A stretch of DNA of 32,129 nucleotides, taken from assembly GCA_024638845.1 (NCBI GenBank), contig JAHEJN010000002.1, positions 64,838 through 96,966 of the forward strand, written 5' to 3'. Below the pieces are notes generated by a model, which had not been told where the DNA came from, did not search any database, and saw only the letters and a list, made by a program, of their open reading frames with translations. This document shows positions 1-10,447 of this stretch, in pieces. The DNA is from Acidimicrobiales bacterium. Lineage in GTDB: Bacteria; Actinomycetota; Acidimicrobiia; Acidimicrobiales; JAHEJN01. Every line of letters starts with the position of its first letter. Positions within the stretch are counted from its first letter, which is position 1. Position numbers and translations under genes: made by a program.

Positions 1-1467
<1,467 letters not shown>

Positions 1468-1469
<2 letters not shown>

Positions 1470-1481
1470 GGTCGAGACCTC
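1468..1481. repeat. Short palindrome after ettA
   Basis: Six-base arms GAGGTC and GACCTC flank a 2-base centre, beginning inside the ettA stop codon and ending 3 bases before the GATACT hexamer at 1485. The centre is too short for a good RNA hairpin, so a protein-binding site is as likely as a terminator. It could also be chance in GC-rich DNA. Confidence 0.25.
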
Positions 1482-1484
1482 GGC

Positions 1485-1490
1485 GATACT
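1485..1490 (+). promoter_or_regulatory. Candidate leaderless -10 element for the 1498 gene
   Basis: GATACT keeps the A2 and T6 of the actinobacterial -10 consensus TANNNT and ends 7 bases before the GTG at 1498. There is no Shine-Dalgarno sequence. That spacing places the transcript start on or next to the start codon. Confidence 0.45.
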
Positions 1491-1497
1491 TGACATC

Positions 1498-1848
1498 GTG
1501 ATCACGCCCCGACGCATCCGTGGCTTCGTGCTGTTGTGGTGCGCGGGGGGCATCGCCGGGATGATCATCACCTCGATCAACGACAGCATCGACGGCGCCA
1601 TCACCTTCGGGCTGCTGACCGCGGCCGCCGTACTGTGCCTGATCCTGGTCACAGCCGTGGCCGGACGTGACGCGTTTGCGGCTCCGGGTGAACCCGATCC
1701 CGACCACGCGGCACACGTCGAGCGACAGATCGCCGCCCTGGTGCGCGACGGGGTCGACGAGTCGCGCGTGCGTCGACTGGCCAGGGATGCCGTTGCCCTC
1801 GGGCGTGAGATGGGTGTCGATCGCGACGACCGGGCACCCGAGCGATGA
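1498..1848 (+). CDS. Small two-helix membrane protein upstream of murT
   Basis: This encodes 116 residues of a protein I do not recognise. Two hydrophobic stretches, about residues 9-28 and 36-57, look like membrane helices. They are followed by a charged tail of about 55 residues with an amphipathic look (ERQIAALVRDGVDESRV). I chose the GTG at 1498 because a -10-like hexamer ends 7 bases upstream and an earlier in-frame start at 1459 would overlap ettA. Its stop overlaps the murT start in an ATGA arrangement (1845-1848), so it is probably cotranscribed and translationally coupled with murT-gatD. By position it could be an accessory of the membrane-proximal lipid II amidation step, but nothing in its sequence proves this. 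Confidence 0.7.
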   Translation: MITPRRIRGFVLLWCAGGIAGMIITSINDSIDGAITFGLLTAAAVLCLILVTAVAGRDAFAAPGEPDPDHAAHVERQIAALVRDGVDESRVRRLARDAVALGREMGVDRDDRAPER

Positions 1849-3218
1849 GGACGCCGAGCACGGTTGCCCGAGCGCTTGCACGCTCGATCGGCTGGCTCTC
1901 GCGCCACGCCGGCCGCGGTGGCGGTACCACGGTGCCCGGAGTGATCCTGTTGAGGCTGCGCCCCGATGCGGTGGCCGAGCTCGCCGGGCCGCTCGGGCGG
2001 TCGATCGTGATCAGCGCGACCAACGGCAAGACCACGACGGCGCGTCTCGTCGTCGCTGCGCTCGAAGCCGTCGACACACCCATCGTGGCCAACACGGCCG
2101 GATCGAACCTGCTGCGAGGGGTGGCAACCGCACTGCTCGACGCCAAGCGCCCCACGGGGGCGACGGGGGTCTTCGAGGTCGACGAAGCGGCCATGGGATC
2201 GGTGGTCGAGCAGCTTGCGCCCGAGGTCGTCGTATTGATGAACCTGTTCCGCGATCAGCTCGACCGCTACGGCGAGCTCGAGGCGTTGGCCGATGGATGG
2301 GTCGAGCTGGTCGACCGACTTCCCGAGACCACCACCCTCGTGCTCAATGCTGACGACCCTGCGATCGCCGAACTGGCCCATCGACACGCCAAGGTGGTCA
2401 CCTTCGGGGTCGACGACGCGTCGGCGGCCCGGGCTGCGGTCCAGCACGCGGCCGACTCGACCACGTGTCGGAACTGCTCGAGCCCACTGGTCTACGAACG
2501 GGTCTTCATCGGTCACCTCGGGCACTGGCGATGTCCCAACTGCGACCGTCGGCGCCCACCACCCGACGTGAGCGTCGCAGCGTTCGATCCCGAAGGCATT
2601 TCGGGGTCGTCGCTCACAGTGGCCACACCGACCGGGCCGGTCGCCGTCGCCACCGCGCTGCCCGGGCTGCACAACGCGTACAACGTGGCCGCCGCCGTCG
2701 CCACCGCGTCGTCGCTCGGGCTCGATCTCCATACCAGCGCCCGCGCCATCGGCTCGACCGGCGCCGCATTCGGGCGGGCCGAGCGGGTCGCCCTCGCCGG
2801 ACACGATCTGATGGTGCTGCTCGCCAAGAACCCGGCCGGCGTGAACGAGAACCTCCGCACCCTCGTATTGCATCCCGACCCGCTGCATCTGCTCGTCCTG
2901 CTCAACGACCGCACCGCTGACGGCCGTGACGTGTCGTGGATCTGGGATGTCGACTACGAGGAGATCTTCGACCGAGTCGGGTCGCTCACCATCTGCGGCG
3001 ACCGGGGCCACGACATGGCCCTTCGGTTCCGGTACGGCGGCTTTCCCGTCGACCGGCTCACCGTGCACTCGAACGTAGGCGACGCACTCGACGCGGCGCT
3101 GCTGACGATGCCCGACCGGGCTCCCTTGTTCGCGCTTCCCACGTACACGGCCATGCTCGAACTGCGCGCCGAGCTGGTCCGTCGAGGAGTGGCCGACGAC
3201 TTCTGGAAGGACGCCTGA
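1845..3218 (+). CDS. murT: Lipid II isoglutaminyl synthase, MurT subunit
   Basis: The 457-residue protein is a Mur-ligase relative that, with GatD, amidates the alpha-carboxyl of D-Glu2 in the lipid II stem peptide using ATP and glutamine-derived ammonia. The Mur-type P-loop ATNGKTTT lies at about residues 57-64. The central domain carries the extra Cys4 zinc ribbon typical of MurT, with Cys208, Cys211, Cys230 and Cys233 in two CxxC pairs. The C-terminal part matches the MurT-specific domain (DUF1727), including the stretch LAKNPAGVNENL. Length is normal for the family. The ATG at 1845 overlaps the upstream stop by 4 bases, and gatD starts 1 base after the murT stop, so the two subunits are made from one message. 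Confidence 0.95.
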   Translation: MRTPSTVARALARSIGWLSRHAGRGGGTTVPGVILLRLRPDAVAELAGPLGRSIVISATNGKTTTARLVVAALEAVDTPIVANTAGSNLLRGVATALLDAKRPTGATGVFEVDEAAMGSVVEQLAPEVVVLMNLFRDQLDRYGELEALADGWVELVDRLPETTTLVLNADDPAIAELAHRHAKVVTFGVDDASAARAAVQHAADSTTCRNCSSPLVYERVFIGHLGHWRCPNCDRRRPPPDVSVAAFDPEGISGSSLTVATPTGPVAVATALPGLHNAYNVAAAVATASSLGLDLHTSARAIGSTGAAFGRAERVALAGHDLMVLLAKNPAGVNENLRTLVLHPDPLHLLVLLNDRTADGRDVSWIWDVDYEEIFDRVGSLTICGDRGHDMALRFRYGGFPVDRLTVHSNVGDALDAALLTMPDRAPLFALPTYTAMLELRAELVRRGVADDFWKDA

Positions 3219-3219
3219 C

Positions 3220-3960
3220 GTGGCAACCGTTCGGCTGTGCCACCTCTACCCCGATCAGATGAACATCTACGCCGACCGCGGCAACATCGCGGTCTTTCGC
3301 CAGCGCTTGGCGTGGCGCGGCCACCGGCTCGAGGTGACCGACGCAGGACCGGGAGTCGAACCGAGCCCCGATCACGACCTGTGGTACCTCGGCGGCGGCC
3401 AGGACCGCGACCAGACCATGGTGGCCGGCGACCTCGCCACGCTGAAGGGTTCGGCCATGCGGGACGCGGCCGACGACGGCGCGGCCATGTTGTTCGTGTG
3501 CGGAGGCATTCAGTTGGCCGGCCACGTGTACGTCGGCGTGAACGGCGAGCGGCTGGCCGGCGCCGCGGTGCTCGACCTCGAGACCACCGCCGGGTCGTCA
3601 CGACTCATCGGCGACCTGGTGATCGAGGCCGAGCTCGATGGCGAGACGCGAGAAGTCGTCGGCTACGAGAACCATGCAGGCCGCACGACACTCGGTGACG
3701 CGGTGCGGCCGCTGGGGCGAGTGGTGTCGGGCCACGGCAACGACGGCACTTCAGGGTTCGAGGGCGCCGTGCGCGATCGCGTGATCGGCACCTATCTGCA
3801 CGGCCCCCTGCTGCCGAAGAACCCGTGGGTGGCCGACGCGTTGCTGGGGTGGGCTCTCGCGCATGCCGGCGAGCCGGTCGACCTCGAGCCGCTCGATGAT
3901 CGAGTCGAGGCTGCCGCCCATTCGGCCGCCGTGGCTCGCACGTCGCACCCGAACCGCTGA
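3220..3960 (+). CDS. gatD: Lipid II isoglutaminyl synthase, GatD glutaminase subunit
   Basis: This 246-residue class I glutamine amidotransferase hydrolyses glutamine and channels ammonia to MurT. The catalytic nucleophile is Cys94 in LFVCGGIQ, and the catalytic His is about residue 194 in GTYLHGPLLPKNP. The N-terminus (HLYPDQMNIYADRGN) is characteristic of the GatD/CobQ-like group. The start is the GTG at 3220, one base after the murT stop; no separate promoter is needed. The gene ends 27 bases before the convergent cysC. Together with murT it fixes the cell-wall type: D-isoglutamine in the stem peptide. Confidence 0.95.
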   Translation: MATVRLCHLYPDQMNIYADRGNIAVFRQRLAWRGHRLEVTDAGPGVEPSPDHDLWYLGGGQDRDQTMVAGDLATLKGSAMRDAADDGAAMLFVCGGIQLAGHVYVGVNGERLAGAAVLDLETTAGSSRLIGDLVIEAELDGETREVVGYENHAGRTTLGDAVRPLGRVVSGHGNDGTSGFEGAVRDRVIGTYLHGPLLPKNPWVADALLGWALAHAGEPVDLEPLDDRVEAAAHSAAVARTSHPNR

Positions 3961-3987
3961 TCGAATCGGGCGCTCTGGAAGTCTCGC

Positions 3988-4614
3988 TCAGGGGGCGAGA
4001 AGGCGCTCGATGACCAGCGCGGCCTGAGTCGTGGGGTCACCATCGGCCGGCGTCAGGATCAGATCGGGTGACACCGGGGCCTCGTAGGGGTCGTCGATGC
4101 CGGTGAACCCCTTCAGTTCGCCCGCTCGTGCCTTGGCGTAGAGGCCCTTGGGATCGCGTGCCTCGCACAGGTCGAGCGGGGTGTCGACGAACACCTCGAA
4201 GAAGGGCACGCCGGCTGCTTCGTGCAACGATCGGGCGGTGTCGCGGGCCTGCCGATAGGGCGAGACCAGTGGCACCAACGCCACCACACCCGCGTCGCCC
4301 ATGAGCCGGGCCACTTCGGCCACCCGACGCACGTTCTCGTCGCGATCGTCGGCCGAGAACCCGAGGTCGGCGTTCAGGCCGTGACGCAGATTGTCGCCAT
4401 CGAGCAGGTAGGCGGGACGGTGGTCGGCCACGAGCATCGCCTCGACCGCGACCGCGACCGTCGACTTGCCCGAACCCGACAGGCCAGTGAACCAGACGGT
4501 GGCGCCGGAGAAGCCGAGCCGTTGCTCCCGCACCGGTCGGGCGATGGCACTGGCATGCCAGACGACGTTGGCGCTCCGACCCGCCGCGCCGTCGCCCGGG
4601 ATGTCGGTGGGCAT
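3988..4614 (-). CDS. cysC: Adenylylsulfate (APS) kinase
   Basis: This cytoplasmic enzyme of 208 residues phosphorylates APS to PAPS with ATP, the second step of sulfate activation. The P-loop GLSGSGKST lies at about residues 44-52, followed by the APS-kinase motifs [24 protein letters not shown] and PYRQARD, and by [13 protein letters not shown]. An N-terminal extension of about 35 residues precedes the kinase fold (start ATG at 4614). It is the last gene of cysD-cysN-cysC, separated from the cysN stop by 1 base. In many actinobacteria CysC is fused to CysN; here they are separate. Confidence 0.95.
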   Translation of the reverse strand: MPTDIPGDGAAGRSANVVWHASAIARPVREQRLGFSGATVWFTGLSGSGKSTVAVAVEAMLVADHRPAYLLDGDNLRHGLNADLGFSADDRDENVRRVAEVARLMGDAGVVALVPLVSPYRQARDTARSLHEAAGVPFFEVFVDTPLDLCEARDPKGLYAKARAGELKGFTGIDDPYEAPVSPDLILTPADGDPTTQAALVIERLLAP

Positions 4615-4615
4615 G

Positions 4616-5872
4616 TCAGTGGACGCGGTCTTGGATCATGCCGGCGGCAACCGTCGCACCCGTGACCTCGTCGATGAGGATGAAGCTCCCCGTCTCGCGA
4701 TTGCGCGAGTAGCGGTCGAAGAAGAGCGGTTGGGTGGTGCGGAGCGCGACGCGGCCGATCTCGTTGAGGATGAGGGAATCGACGGTCTCGTCACGGTGCA
4801 AGGTGTTCACGTCGAGGCGGTACTTGATGTCCTTCACCACCGCTCGGACCGACCGGGTGGTGTGCTTGAGCGCCAGCTTCTGGCCCTGGCGCAACGACCC
4901 CGACTCGGTCATCCAGCACACCATGGCGTCGATGTCCTGGCCGGCAGTCGGTCGGTTCTGGCGTCGGCAGATCATGTCGCCGCGGGAGACGTCGATGTCG
5001 TCGGTGAGGCGCACCGCGACCGACATGGGCGCGAACGCCTCGGCGACGGGCCCGTCGTAGGTGTCGATGGCAGCGATCGTGCTCTCGAAGCCCGAGGGCA
5101 ACACGACGATGTCGTCGCCGGGCTTGAGCACCCCGCCGACGATGCGCCCGGCGTACCCCCGATAGTCGTGGTGCTCGTCGGACTGGGGTCGGAGCACGTA
5201 CTGCACGGGCAGGCGGGCATCGATGAGGTTGCGGTCACTGGCGATGTGGACCTCCTCGAGGTGATGCAACAGCGACGACCCCTCGTACCACCCCATGTTG
5301 GCCGACCGGTCGACGACGTTGTCGCCGCGCAACGCCGACACCGGAATGAAGGTGAGATCGGCGATGTCGAGGCGGGCCGCGAAATGGCGGAACTCGTCCT
5401 TCAGCTCCTCGAACCGCTCCTGGCTGTAGTCGACCAGGTCCATCTTGTTCACGCACAGCACCAGGTGGGGGATGCCGAGCAACGAGGCGAGGAAGGCGTG
5501 GCGCCGCGACTGCTCGAGCACACCCTTGCGGGCATCGATCAACACCAGGGCCAGATCGGCCGTCGATGCTCCGGTGATCATGTTGCGGGTGTACTGGATG
5601 TGTCCCGGCGTGTCGGCGATGATGAACTTGCGCTTCGGGGTGGCGAAGTACCGGTAGGCGACGTCGATGGTGATCCCCTGCTCGCGCTCGGCCCGCAGGC
5701 CGTCGGTGAGCAACGCCAGGTTCACGTACCCCGCACCCATCGCCTCGGAGGTGCGCTCGACCGCCTCGAGCTGATCCTCGAAGATCGTCTTGGTGTCGTA
5801 CAGCAACCGGCCGATCAGGGTCGACTTGCCGTCGTCGACGGAACCGGCGGTGGCGAATCGGAGCAGCTCCAT
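4616..5872 (-). CDS. cysN: Sulfate adenylyltransferase subunit 1 (GTPase)
   Basis: This encodes the 418-residue GTP-hydrolysing subunit of ATP sulfurylase, which drives APS formation by CysD. The EF-Tu-like GTPase domain has P-loop GSVDDGKST at residues 10-18, switch II DTPGH and the base-recognition motif NKMDLVDY. Beta-barrel domains 2 and 3 follow, and the length is that of a CysN without a fused APS kinase. The start ATG at 5872 shares one base with the cysD stop, so translation is coupled. Confidence 0.95.
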   Translation of the reverse strand: MELLRFATAGSVDDGKSTLIGRLLYDTKTIFEDQLEAVERTSEAMGAGYVNLALLTDGLRAEREQGITIDVAYRYFATPKRKFIIADTPGHIQYTRNMITGASTADLALVLIDARKGVLEQSRRHAFLASLLGIPHLVLCVNKMDLVDYSQERFEELKDEFRHFAARLDIADLTFIPVSALRGDNVVDRSANMGWYEGSSLLHHLEEVHIASDRNLIDARLPVQYVLRPQSDEHHDYRGYAGRIVGGVLKPGDDIVVLPSGFESTIAAIDTYDGPVAEAFAPMSVAVRLTDDIDVSRGDMICRRQNRPTAGQDIDAMVCWMTESGSLRQGQKLALKHTTRSVRAVVKDIKYRLDVNTLHRDETVDSLILNEIGRVALRTTQPLFFDRYSRNRETGSFILIDEVTGATVAAGMIQDRVH

Positions 5873-6783
5873 CAGAAGTACCCCTCCTTCTTGCGGTCTT
5901 CCATGGCCGCCTCCGACACCCGATCGTCGGCCCGCGTGGCTCCCCGCTCGGTGATGCGAGTGGCCGCGACCTCCTCGATCACCTTGTCCAGCGTGTCGGC
6001 ATCGGACTCCACCGCACCGGTACAGCTCGCATCGCCGACGGTCCGGAACCGGACGCGCTCGGTGAAGATCTCCTCGCCGTCGAGCTGGGTCACGAACTCG
6101 GTGTCGGCCAACAACATGCCGTCACGCTCGAACACCCTCCGCTCGTGGGCGAAGTAGATGGAGGGCAGGTCGATGCGCTCGGACTTCACGTACTGCCAGA
6201 TGTCGAGCTCGGTCCAGTTCGAGATCGGGAACACCCGAATGTGCTCGCCCCGGCGATGGCGCCCGTTGTAGAGACTCCACAGCTCCGGCCGCTGGGCCTT
6301 CGGGTCCCACTGACCGAACTCGTCCCGGAACGAATACACCCGTTCCTTGGCCCGTGCCTTCTCCTCGTCGCGTCGGGCTCCCCCGAAGGCGGCGTCGAAA
6401 CCGTGCTCCTCCATCGCGTCCAACAGCGTGGTCGTCTGCAACAGATTGCGGCTCGCTCGGGCGCCGGTCTGCTCCACGACGCGACCCGCATCGATCGAAT
6501 CCTGTACCGATGCCACGACGAGGCGGGCACCGATGGCCTCGACCGTGCGATCACGGAACTCGATCACCTCGGCGAAGTTGTGACCCGTGTCGACGTGCAT
6601 CACCGGGAACGGCAGCTTGCACGGGTAGAACGCCTTCAACGCCAGATGCAACACCACGACCGAGTCCTTGCCGCCCGAAAACAGCAGAACCGGACGCTCG
6701 AACTCCGCGGCGACCTCGCGCATGATGTAGATCGACTCGGCCTCGAGAGCATCGAGATGGGACAACTGATAGGTGCTCGGCAC
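5872..6783 (-). CDS. cysD: Sulfate adenylyltransferase subunit 2
   Basis: This 303-residue catalytic subunit of ATP sulfurylase makes APS from sulfate and ATP. The PP-loop FSGGKDSVV lies at about residues 33-41, with the family motifs MHVDTGHNF, GGARRDEEKARAKER and FPISNWTELDIW. I chose the GTG at 6783 because the protein then begins VPSTYQLSHLDALEAESI and has the normal family length; the frame stays open far upstream, but that stretch is antisense to cysQ and does not resemble CysD. It is the first gene of cysDNC and is transcribed away from cysQ, with 40 bases between the two starts. Confidence 0.95.
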   Translation of the reverse strand: MPSTYQLSHLDALEAESIYIMREVAAEFERPVLLFSGGKDSVVVLHLALKAFYPCKLPFPVMHVDTGHNFAEVIEFRDRTVEAIGARLVVASVQDSIDAGRVVEQTGARASRNLLQTTTLLDAMEEHGFDAAFGGARRDEEKARAKERVYSFRDEFGQWDPKAQRPELWSLYNGRHRRGEHIRVFPISNWTELDIWQYVKSERIDLPSIYFAHERRVFERDGMLLADTEFVTQLDGEEIFTERVRFRTVGDASCTGAVESDADTLDKVIEEVAATRITERGATRADDRVSEAAMEDRKKEGYF

Positions 6784-6823
6784 GCGATGTGGATCCCTGC
6801 AGACAAACCGGTAGGAAGATCGA

Positions 6824-7564
6824 ATGGTAACGACAGATGACGCGCTTTCGGGAGATCTGGCCACCGAGGCAGGCGTCCTGTTGCTGGCCGTCCGTGCCGA
6901 GCTCGCCACCGCCGAAACCCGGATGCTGAGGGACGAGGGCGATCGCCGATCGCACGAGCTCCTCATGACCCGCCTGCGCGAGCACCGTCCCCACGACTCG
7001 GTGCTGTCCGAGGAGGGCGCCGACGACCACGCCCGGCTCGAGGCCGAACGGGTCTGGATCGTCGACCCGCTCGACGGGACCCGGGAATTCTCCGAACCGC
7101 CGCGAGCCGACTGGGCCGTGCATGTCGCCCTGTGGCAACGAGGCGAGCTCGTCGCCGGTGCGGTGGCGCTTCCCGCCCACCGCGCAACCCTCACGACCGA
7201 CCCCGCTCCCTCGTTTCCCGAACCGGTGGCCGGTGCGCCTCGCATCGTCGCCAGCCGCACGCGGCCCGGCCCCGCGGCCGCCGCGGTCGCGGCCGCCCTC
7301 GGCGGTCAGCTGCTGTTCATGGGCTCGGCCGGAGCGAAGGCCATGGCGGTGGTCCGCGGCGAAGCCGACGTGTACGCCCACACCGGTGGCCAGTACGAAT
7401 GGGACTCGGCCGCGCCGGTGGCCGTTGCCCTGGCTGCAGGGTTCCACGCCAGCCGCGCCGACGGTTCTCCCCTCGTCTACAACCAGGCCGACCCGTATCT
7501 GCCCGATCTGTTGATCTGCCGTCCGGAACTGGCCGCCACCTGCCTCGAGGCACTGAACCCTTGA
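6824..7564 (+). CDS. cysQ: 3'(2'),5'-bisphosphate nucleotidase, CysQ/IMPase family
   Basis: This 246-residue member of the inositol-monophosphatase superfamily probably hydrolyses PAP to AMP, removing the inhibitor left by PAPS use. Metal-binding motifs are present: SEEG at about residues 62-65, VDPLDGTREF at about 81-90, and WDSAAPVAVA near the C-terminus. Divergent placement from cysDNC supports CysQ over a generic inositol phosphatase. The ATG at 6824 follows AGGAAG at 6813-6818, which could act as a weak Shine-Dalgarno; TAGGAA at 6812-6817 could instead be an imperfect -10. Its stop overlaps the possible TTG start of the next gene in a TTGA arrangement. Confidence 0.85.
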   Translation: MVTTDDALSGDLATEAGVLLLAVRAELATAETRMLRDEGDRRSHELLMTRLREHRPHDSVLSEEGADDHARLEAERVWIVDPLDGTREFSEPPRADWAVHVALWQRGELVAGAVALPAHRATLTTDPAPSFPEPVAGAPRIVASRTRPGPAAAAVAAALGGQLLFMGSAGAKAMAVVRGEADVYAHTGGQYEWDSAAPVAVALAAGFHASRADGSPLVYNQADPYLPDLLICRPELAATCLEALNP

Positions 7565-9699
7565 GCGGCACCGCCCCCGACGCCGCGCCTCCCGATCTCG
7601 CCGTCGGCAGCTACAGCGACTCGGCTCCGTGGATCGTCGAGCCCGACGCCCTGGTGTGGCGTCGAGGCCTCGACCGACGCCGCACGCAGGTTCAGGCCGC
7701 AGTGCCCGGGTTGTTGACGCCGGGTCGCATTCCGCCACTGCGCCGCACTCTCGCAACGATCTGGCATCTGGGTCGGGCCATCGTCGTGTGGGCCTTCCGT
7801 GAGCGAGGCCGGGCCAACTCGCGAGCCGGGATCTCCCGACGTATGCGCTTGGCCTGCGAGGCGCTGGGCCCCACCTACATCAAGCTCGGTCAGATAATCT
7901 CGTCGGGCGAAGGCGTGTTCCCCGACGAGCTGGTGAGCGAGTTCCGGTTGTGTCGCGATCGCGTTCCGGCCGAGCCATTCGAGGTCGTGAGGGCCATCGT
8001 CGAAGCCGACCTCGGCGCGCCGCTCTCCAGCACGTTCAGCGAGTTCGACCCCACGCCGCTCGCGGCTGCGTCGATCGCCCAGGTGCACCGAGCCGTCCTG
8101 CGCACTGGTCCCGACGGAGCACCGGTCGAGGTCGTGGTGAAGGTGCAGCGTCCCGCGATCGCCGAGGTGGTGCACCGCGACATCAGGATCCTCGCCTGGT
8201 TGGCTCCCCACCTCGTAGGGCGGATCCCGGTCGCCTCGCTGGCCAACCCGCCCGCGCTCGTCGAGCTGTTCGCGCAGACGATCGTCGAGGAGCTCGACTT
8301 CCGGCTCGAGGCCGAGAACATGGTCGACGTGGCGCGGTCGTTCATCGATCTCGATCAGTCCGGGTACGTCGTTCCGCGCCCTCATCCCGAGCACGTGACC
8401 GAGCGGGTCCTGGTGATGGAACGCCTGGTCGGTTTCGCCTTCGACGACATCGAGGGAATGGCGGCGGCCGGGGTCGATCTGCAACGGGTCGTGCGCACCG
8501 GCATGATCGGGTTCATGGAGGGATGCATGATCCACGGCATCTTCCACGGAGACCTCCACGGAGGAAACCTGTTCGTGCTCCCCGACGGCCGCACGGCGCT
8601 GCTCGACTACGGCATCGTCGCCCGTCTGCCCGAGTCCCGCCGCATCGCTTTCCTCCGCCTGCTGATAACCGGAACAACCGGCGACATCGAGGGTCAGGTC
8701 GCCGCCATCCGCGATCTCGGTGCCCTGCCCGCCGACACCGACCTGCGCCGGGTGATCGACGACCTCGACCTCGAGGCACCGACCATCGATCCCACCACCC
8801 TCGACCCCGACGAGCTGGTCGACGAGGTCAACCGCATCGTGAAGGCGCTCCTGGGTTACGGCGCCAGCATGCCCAAGGAGCTGATGCTGTTCGCCAAGAA
8901 CCTGGTGTTCGTCGACTCCGCCATCGCCACCATGACCCCGGAGGTCGACCTGCTCGGCGAGATCGCCCATCTGGCGCAGTACTTCGCGCTCAACCACGGG
9001 GAACGGATCGCCACCGACGTCGGCATCGACCCCACCGGCTACACGATGGACCTCAGCTCGGTGAAGGCCGGCTTCGGCGTGACCGACGAGGTCGACTCGC
9101 TCACCTATCAGGAGCTCCAGCAACGGCGTGAGCTGATCAGCCGCCGGCTCCAGAGCCACACGCAGCGGGGCTCACGAGTTCGTCGTACCCTGCGTGCGGC
9201 TCGATCCGTGGTGAGCCGCAAGGCCGCCATCGCCCTGGTGATCGTCGCTGTCGTCGCATCGAGCTGTTCGAGCGATCCGATCGTCGACCAGGCCGACCCC
9301 TCGCCCTCGGCCACCACGATGCCCGAGCCGACCCCGCCACCCGACCCCGAGCCGACCCCGCCACCCACGGCCGAGCCGAGCGCCACGCCGGCGCCGACGA
9401 CCGCGGCCTCCGACGACAGCATCGACATCGCTACGGCCCTCGAACGATCGACGAGCGGCCTGCTCACCGTCGACGGCTTCCTGGTCGTCGTCGACGACAC
9501 CGTTCGCCTCTGCTCGGCGTTGGACGAGTCCTCCCCGCCGCAGTGTGGCGAGCCGTCGGCGGTGGTCGAGGGCCTCGACCTCCAGACCGTTCCCGGCCTG
9601 GTCACGAGCGACGGTGTCGCCTGGACGGCCGACCGCGTCCAGCTCACGGCCATCCTCGTCGACGGGCTCCTCGACATCGTCGACGTCAGCCGCGAATAG
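7561..9699 (+). CDS. ABC1/UbiB atypical kinase-like protein joined in frame to a lipoprotein-like tail
   Basis: This encodes 712 residues from the TTG at 7561, which overlaps the cysQ stop as TTGA; no ATG or GTG precedes the conserved region at a plausible place. Residues of about 80-450 are an ABC1/AarF/UbiB domain: KLGQ near 107, the Ala-rich loop AAASIAQVH near 167-175, Lys in VVVKVQRP near 194, the catalytic loop HGDLHGGN near 330 and the metal-binding DYG near 350. UbiB-type proteins act at membranes, often in isoprenoid quinone metabolism. After about residue 540 comes a hydrophobic helix (KAAIALVIVAVVASSC, Cys569), a Pro/Thr/Glu-rich linker and a domain of about 90 residues with two cysteines. 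That tail alone looks like a small actinobacterial lipoprotein. In-frame GTG codons at 9208 and 9211 would start it exactly as a signal peptide. It may be a genuine fusion, a nested second gene, or a lost stop. Confidence 0.82.
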   Translation: MSGTAPDAAPPDLAVGSYSDSAPWIVEPDALVWRRGLDRRRTQVQAAVPGLLTPGRIPPLRRTLATIWHLGRAIVVWAFRERGRANSRAGISRRMRLACEALGPTYIKLGQIISSGEGVFPDELVSEFRLCRDRVPAEPFEVVRAIVEADLGAPLSSTFSEFDPTPLAAASIAQVHRAVLRTGPDGAPVEVVVKVQRPAIAEVVHRDIRILAWLAPHLVGRIPVASLANPPALVELFAQTIVEELDFRLEAENMVDVARSFIDLDQSGYVVPRPHPEHVTERVLVMERLVGFAFDDIEGMAAAGVDLQRVVRTGMIGFMEGCMIHGIFHGDLHGGNLFVLPDGRTALLDYGIVARLPESRRIAFLRLLITGTTGDIEGQVAAIRDLGALPADTDLRRVIDDLDLEAPTIDPTTLDPDELVDEVNRIVKALLGYGASMPKELMLFAKNLVFVDSAIATMTPEVDLLGEIAHLAQYFALNHGERIATDVGIDPTGYTMDLSSVKAGFGVTDEVDSLTYQELQQRRELISRRLQSHTQRGSRVRRTLRAARSVVSRKAAIALVIVAVVASSCSSDPIVDQADPSPSATTMPEPTPPPDPEPTPPPTAEPSATPAPTTAASDDSIDIATALERSTSGLLTVDGFLVVVDDTVRLCSALDESSPPQCGEPSAVVEGLDLQTVPGLVTSDGVAWTADRVQLTAILVDGLLDIVDVSRE

Positions 9700-9702
9700 A
9701 GT
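9697..9702 (+). promoter_or_regulatory. Candidate leaderless -10 element of nucS
   Basis: TAGAGT fits TANNNT and ends 6 bases before the GTG at 9709. Its first three bases are the stop codon of the upstream gene. No Shine-Dalgarno sequence is present. Confidence 0.5.
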
Positions 9703-9708
9703 CGCAAC

Positions 9709-10368
9709 GTGCGTCTGGTCCTCGCTCGCTGTCAGGTCGACTACGACGGCCGTCTCACCGCCCATCTCCCCATGGCACCGCGGCTCATCATGGTGAAGGC
9801 CGACGGCTGCGTCGCGATCCATGCCGACGGTGGCGCCTACAAGCCCCTCAACTGGATGAACGCCCCCAACCGCCTCGTCGAGACCGACAGCCGGTGGACG
9901 GTCACCAACCCGAAGGGCGAGTGCCTCGTGATCACCATCGACGAGATCATCTCCGACACCAGCCACGAGCTCGGCGTCGATCCCGGTCTGCGCAAGGACG
10001 GTGTCGAGGCGCACCTCCAGGAGTTGTTGGCGACCGACCCCACCGCCATCGGCGCCGGCTTCACCCTGGTGCGCCGGGAGTTCCCCACCGAGATCGGCCC
10101 GGTCGATCTGCTCTGTCGCGATGCAGCCGGGTCGGCGGTTGCCGTCGAGGTGAAACGGCGGGGCGAGATCGACGGCGTCGAGCAGCTCGCGCGGTACATC
10201 GAATTCCTGAATCGTGACCCGAATCTGGCGCCCGTGCGCGGCGTCTTCGTGGCCCAGGAAGTCAAGCCACAGGCCAAAGTCCTGGCCGGCCAACGCCACA
10301 TCGAGTGGGTGGTGATCGACTACGACGAGCTGCGGGGCATCGAGTCACCCGAGCCGCGCCTGTTCTGA
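9709..10368 (+). CDS. nucS: Mismatch-specific endonuclease NucS/EndoMS
   Basis: This 219-residue protein cuts both strands at mismatches (notably G-T, G-G, T-T) in the MutS/MutL-independent repair pathway of actinobacteria and some archaea. The N-terminal DNA-binding half begins [16 protein letters not shown], a family hallmark. The RecB-like nuclease site is intact: Asp133 in GPVDLL, Glu147 and Lys149 in VEVKRR, Gln159 and Tyr163 in EQLARY. The C-terminus ends PRLF, resembling the terminal beta-clamp-binding motif described for actinobacterial EndoMS. The GTG start at 9709 is set by the -10-like hexamer and the conserved N-terminus. No mutS or mutL is visible here. Confidence 0.96.
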   Translation: MRLVLARCQVDYDGRLTAHLPMAPRLIMVKADGCVAIHADGGAYKPLNWMNAPNRLVETDSRWTVTNPKGECLVITIDEIISDTSHELGVDPGLRKDGVEAHLQELLATDPTAIGAGFTLVRREFPTEIGPVDLLCRDAAGSAVAVEVKRRGEIDGVEQLARYIEFLNRDPNLAPVRGVFVAQEVKPQAKVLAGQRHIEWVVIDYDELRGIESPEPRLF

Positions 10369-10382
10369 TTCCCCTGGTCCGT

Positions 10383-10399
10383 GGGCGGTGCCTCCGCCC
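10383..10399. terminator. Weak hairpin after nucS
   Basis: GGGCGG and CCGCCC form a 6-bp stem around a 5-base loop, 15 bases after the nucS stop. There is no U tract, so termination is uncertain. TACATT at 10413-10418 may be the -10 element for the following VanW gene. Confidence 0.3.
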
Positions 10400-10447
10400 C
10401 GACGGCGACCAGTACATTGTCTCCCTGCGACATCGTTGCTCCCCACC

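Noticed and set aside
4466-6157. Open frame of 563 codons on the plus strand
   Set aside because: It is antisense to cysC, cysN and cysD, which are certain by motif and length. No domain is visible in it.
7477-9159. Open frame of 560 codons on the minus strand under the UbiB-like gene
   Set aside because: The composition is a mirror of the plus-strand codons. The plus strand has all UbiB motifs.
9186-9191. TACCCT as promoter for a separate lipoprotein gene inside the UbiB-like gene
   Set aside because: It fits TANNNT, but the next in-frame GTG is 16 bases away, outside the leaderless spacing, and there is no Shine-Dalgarno. A single hexamer of this kind is expected by chance.
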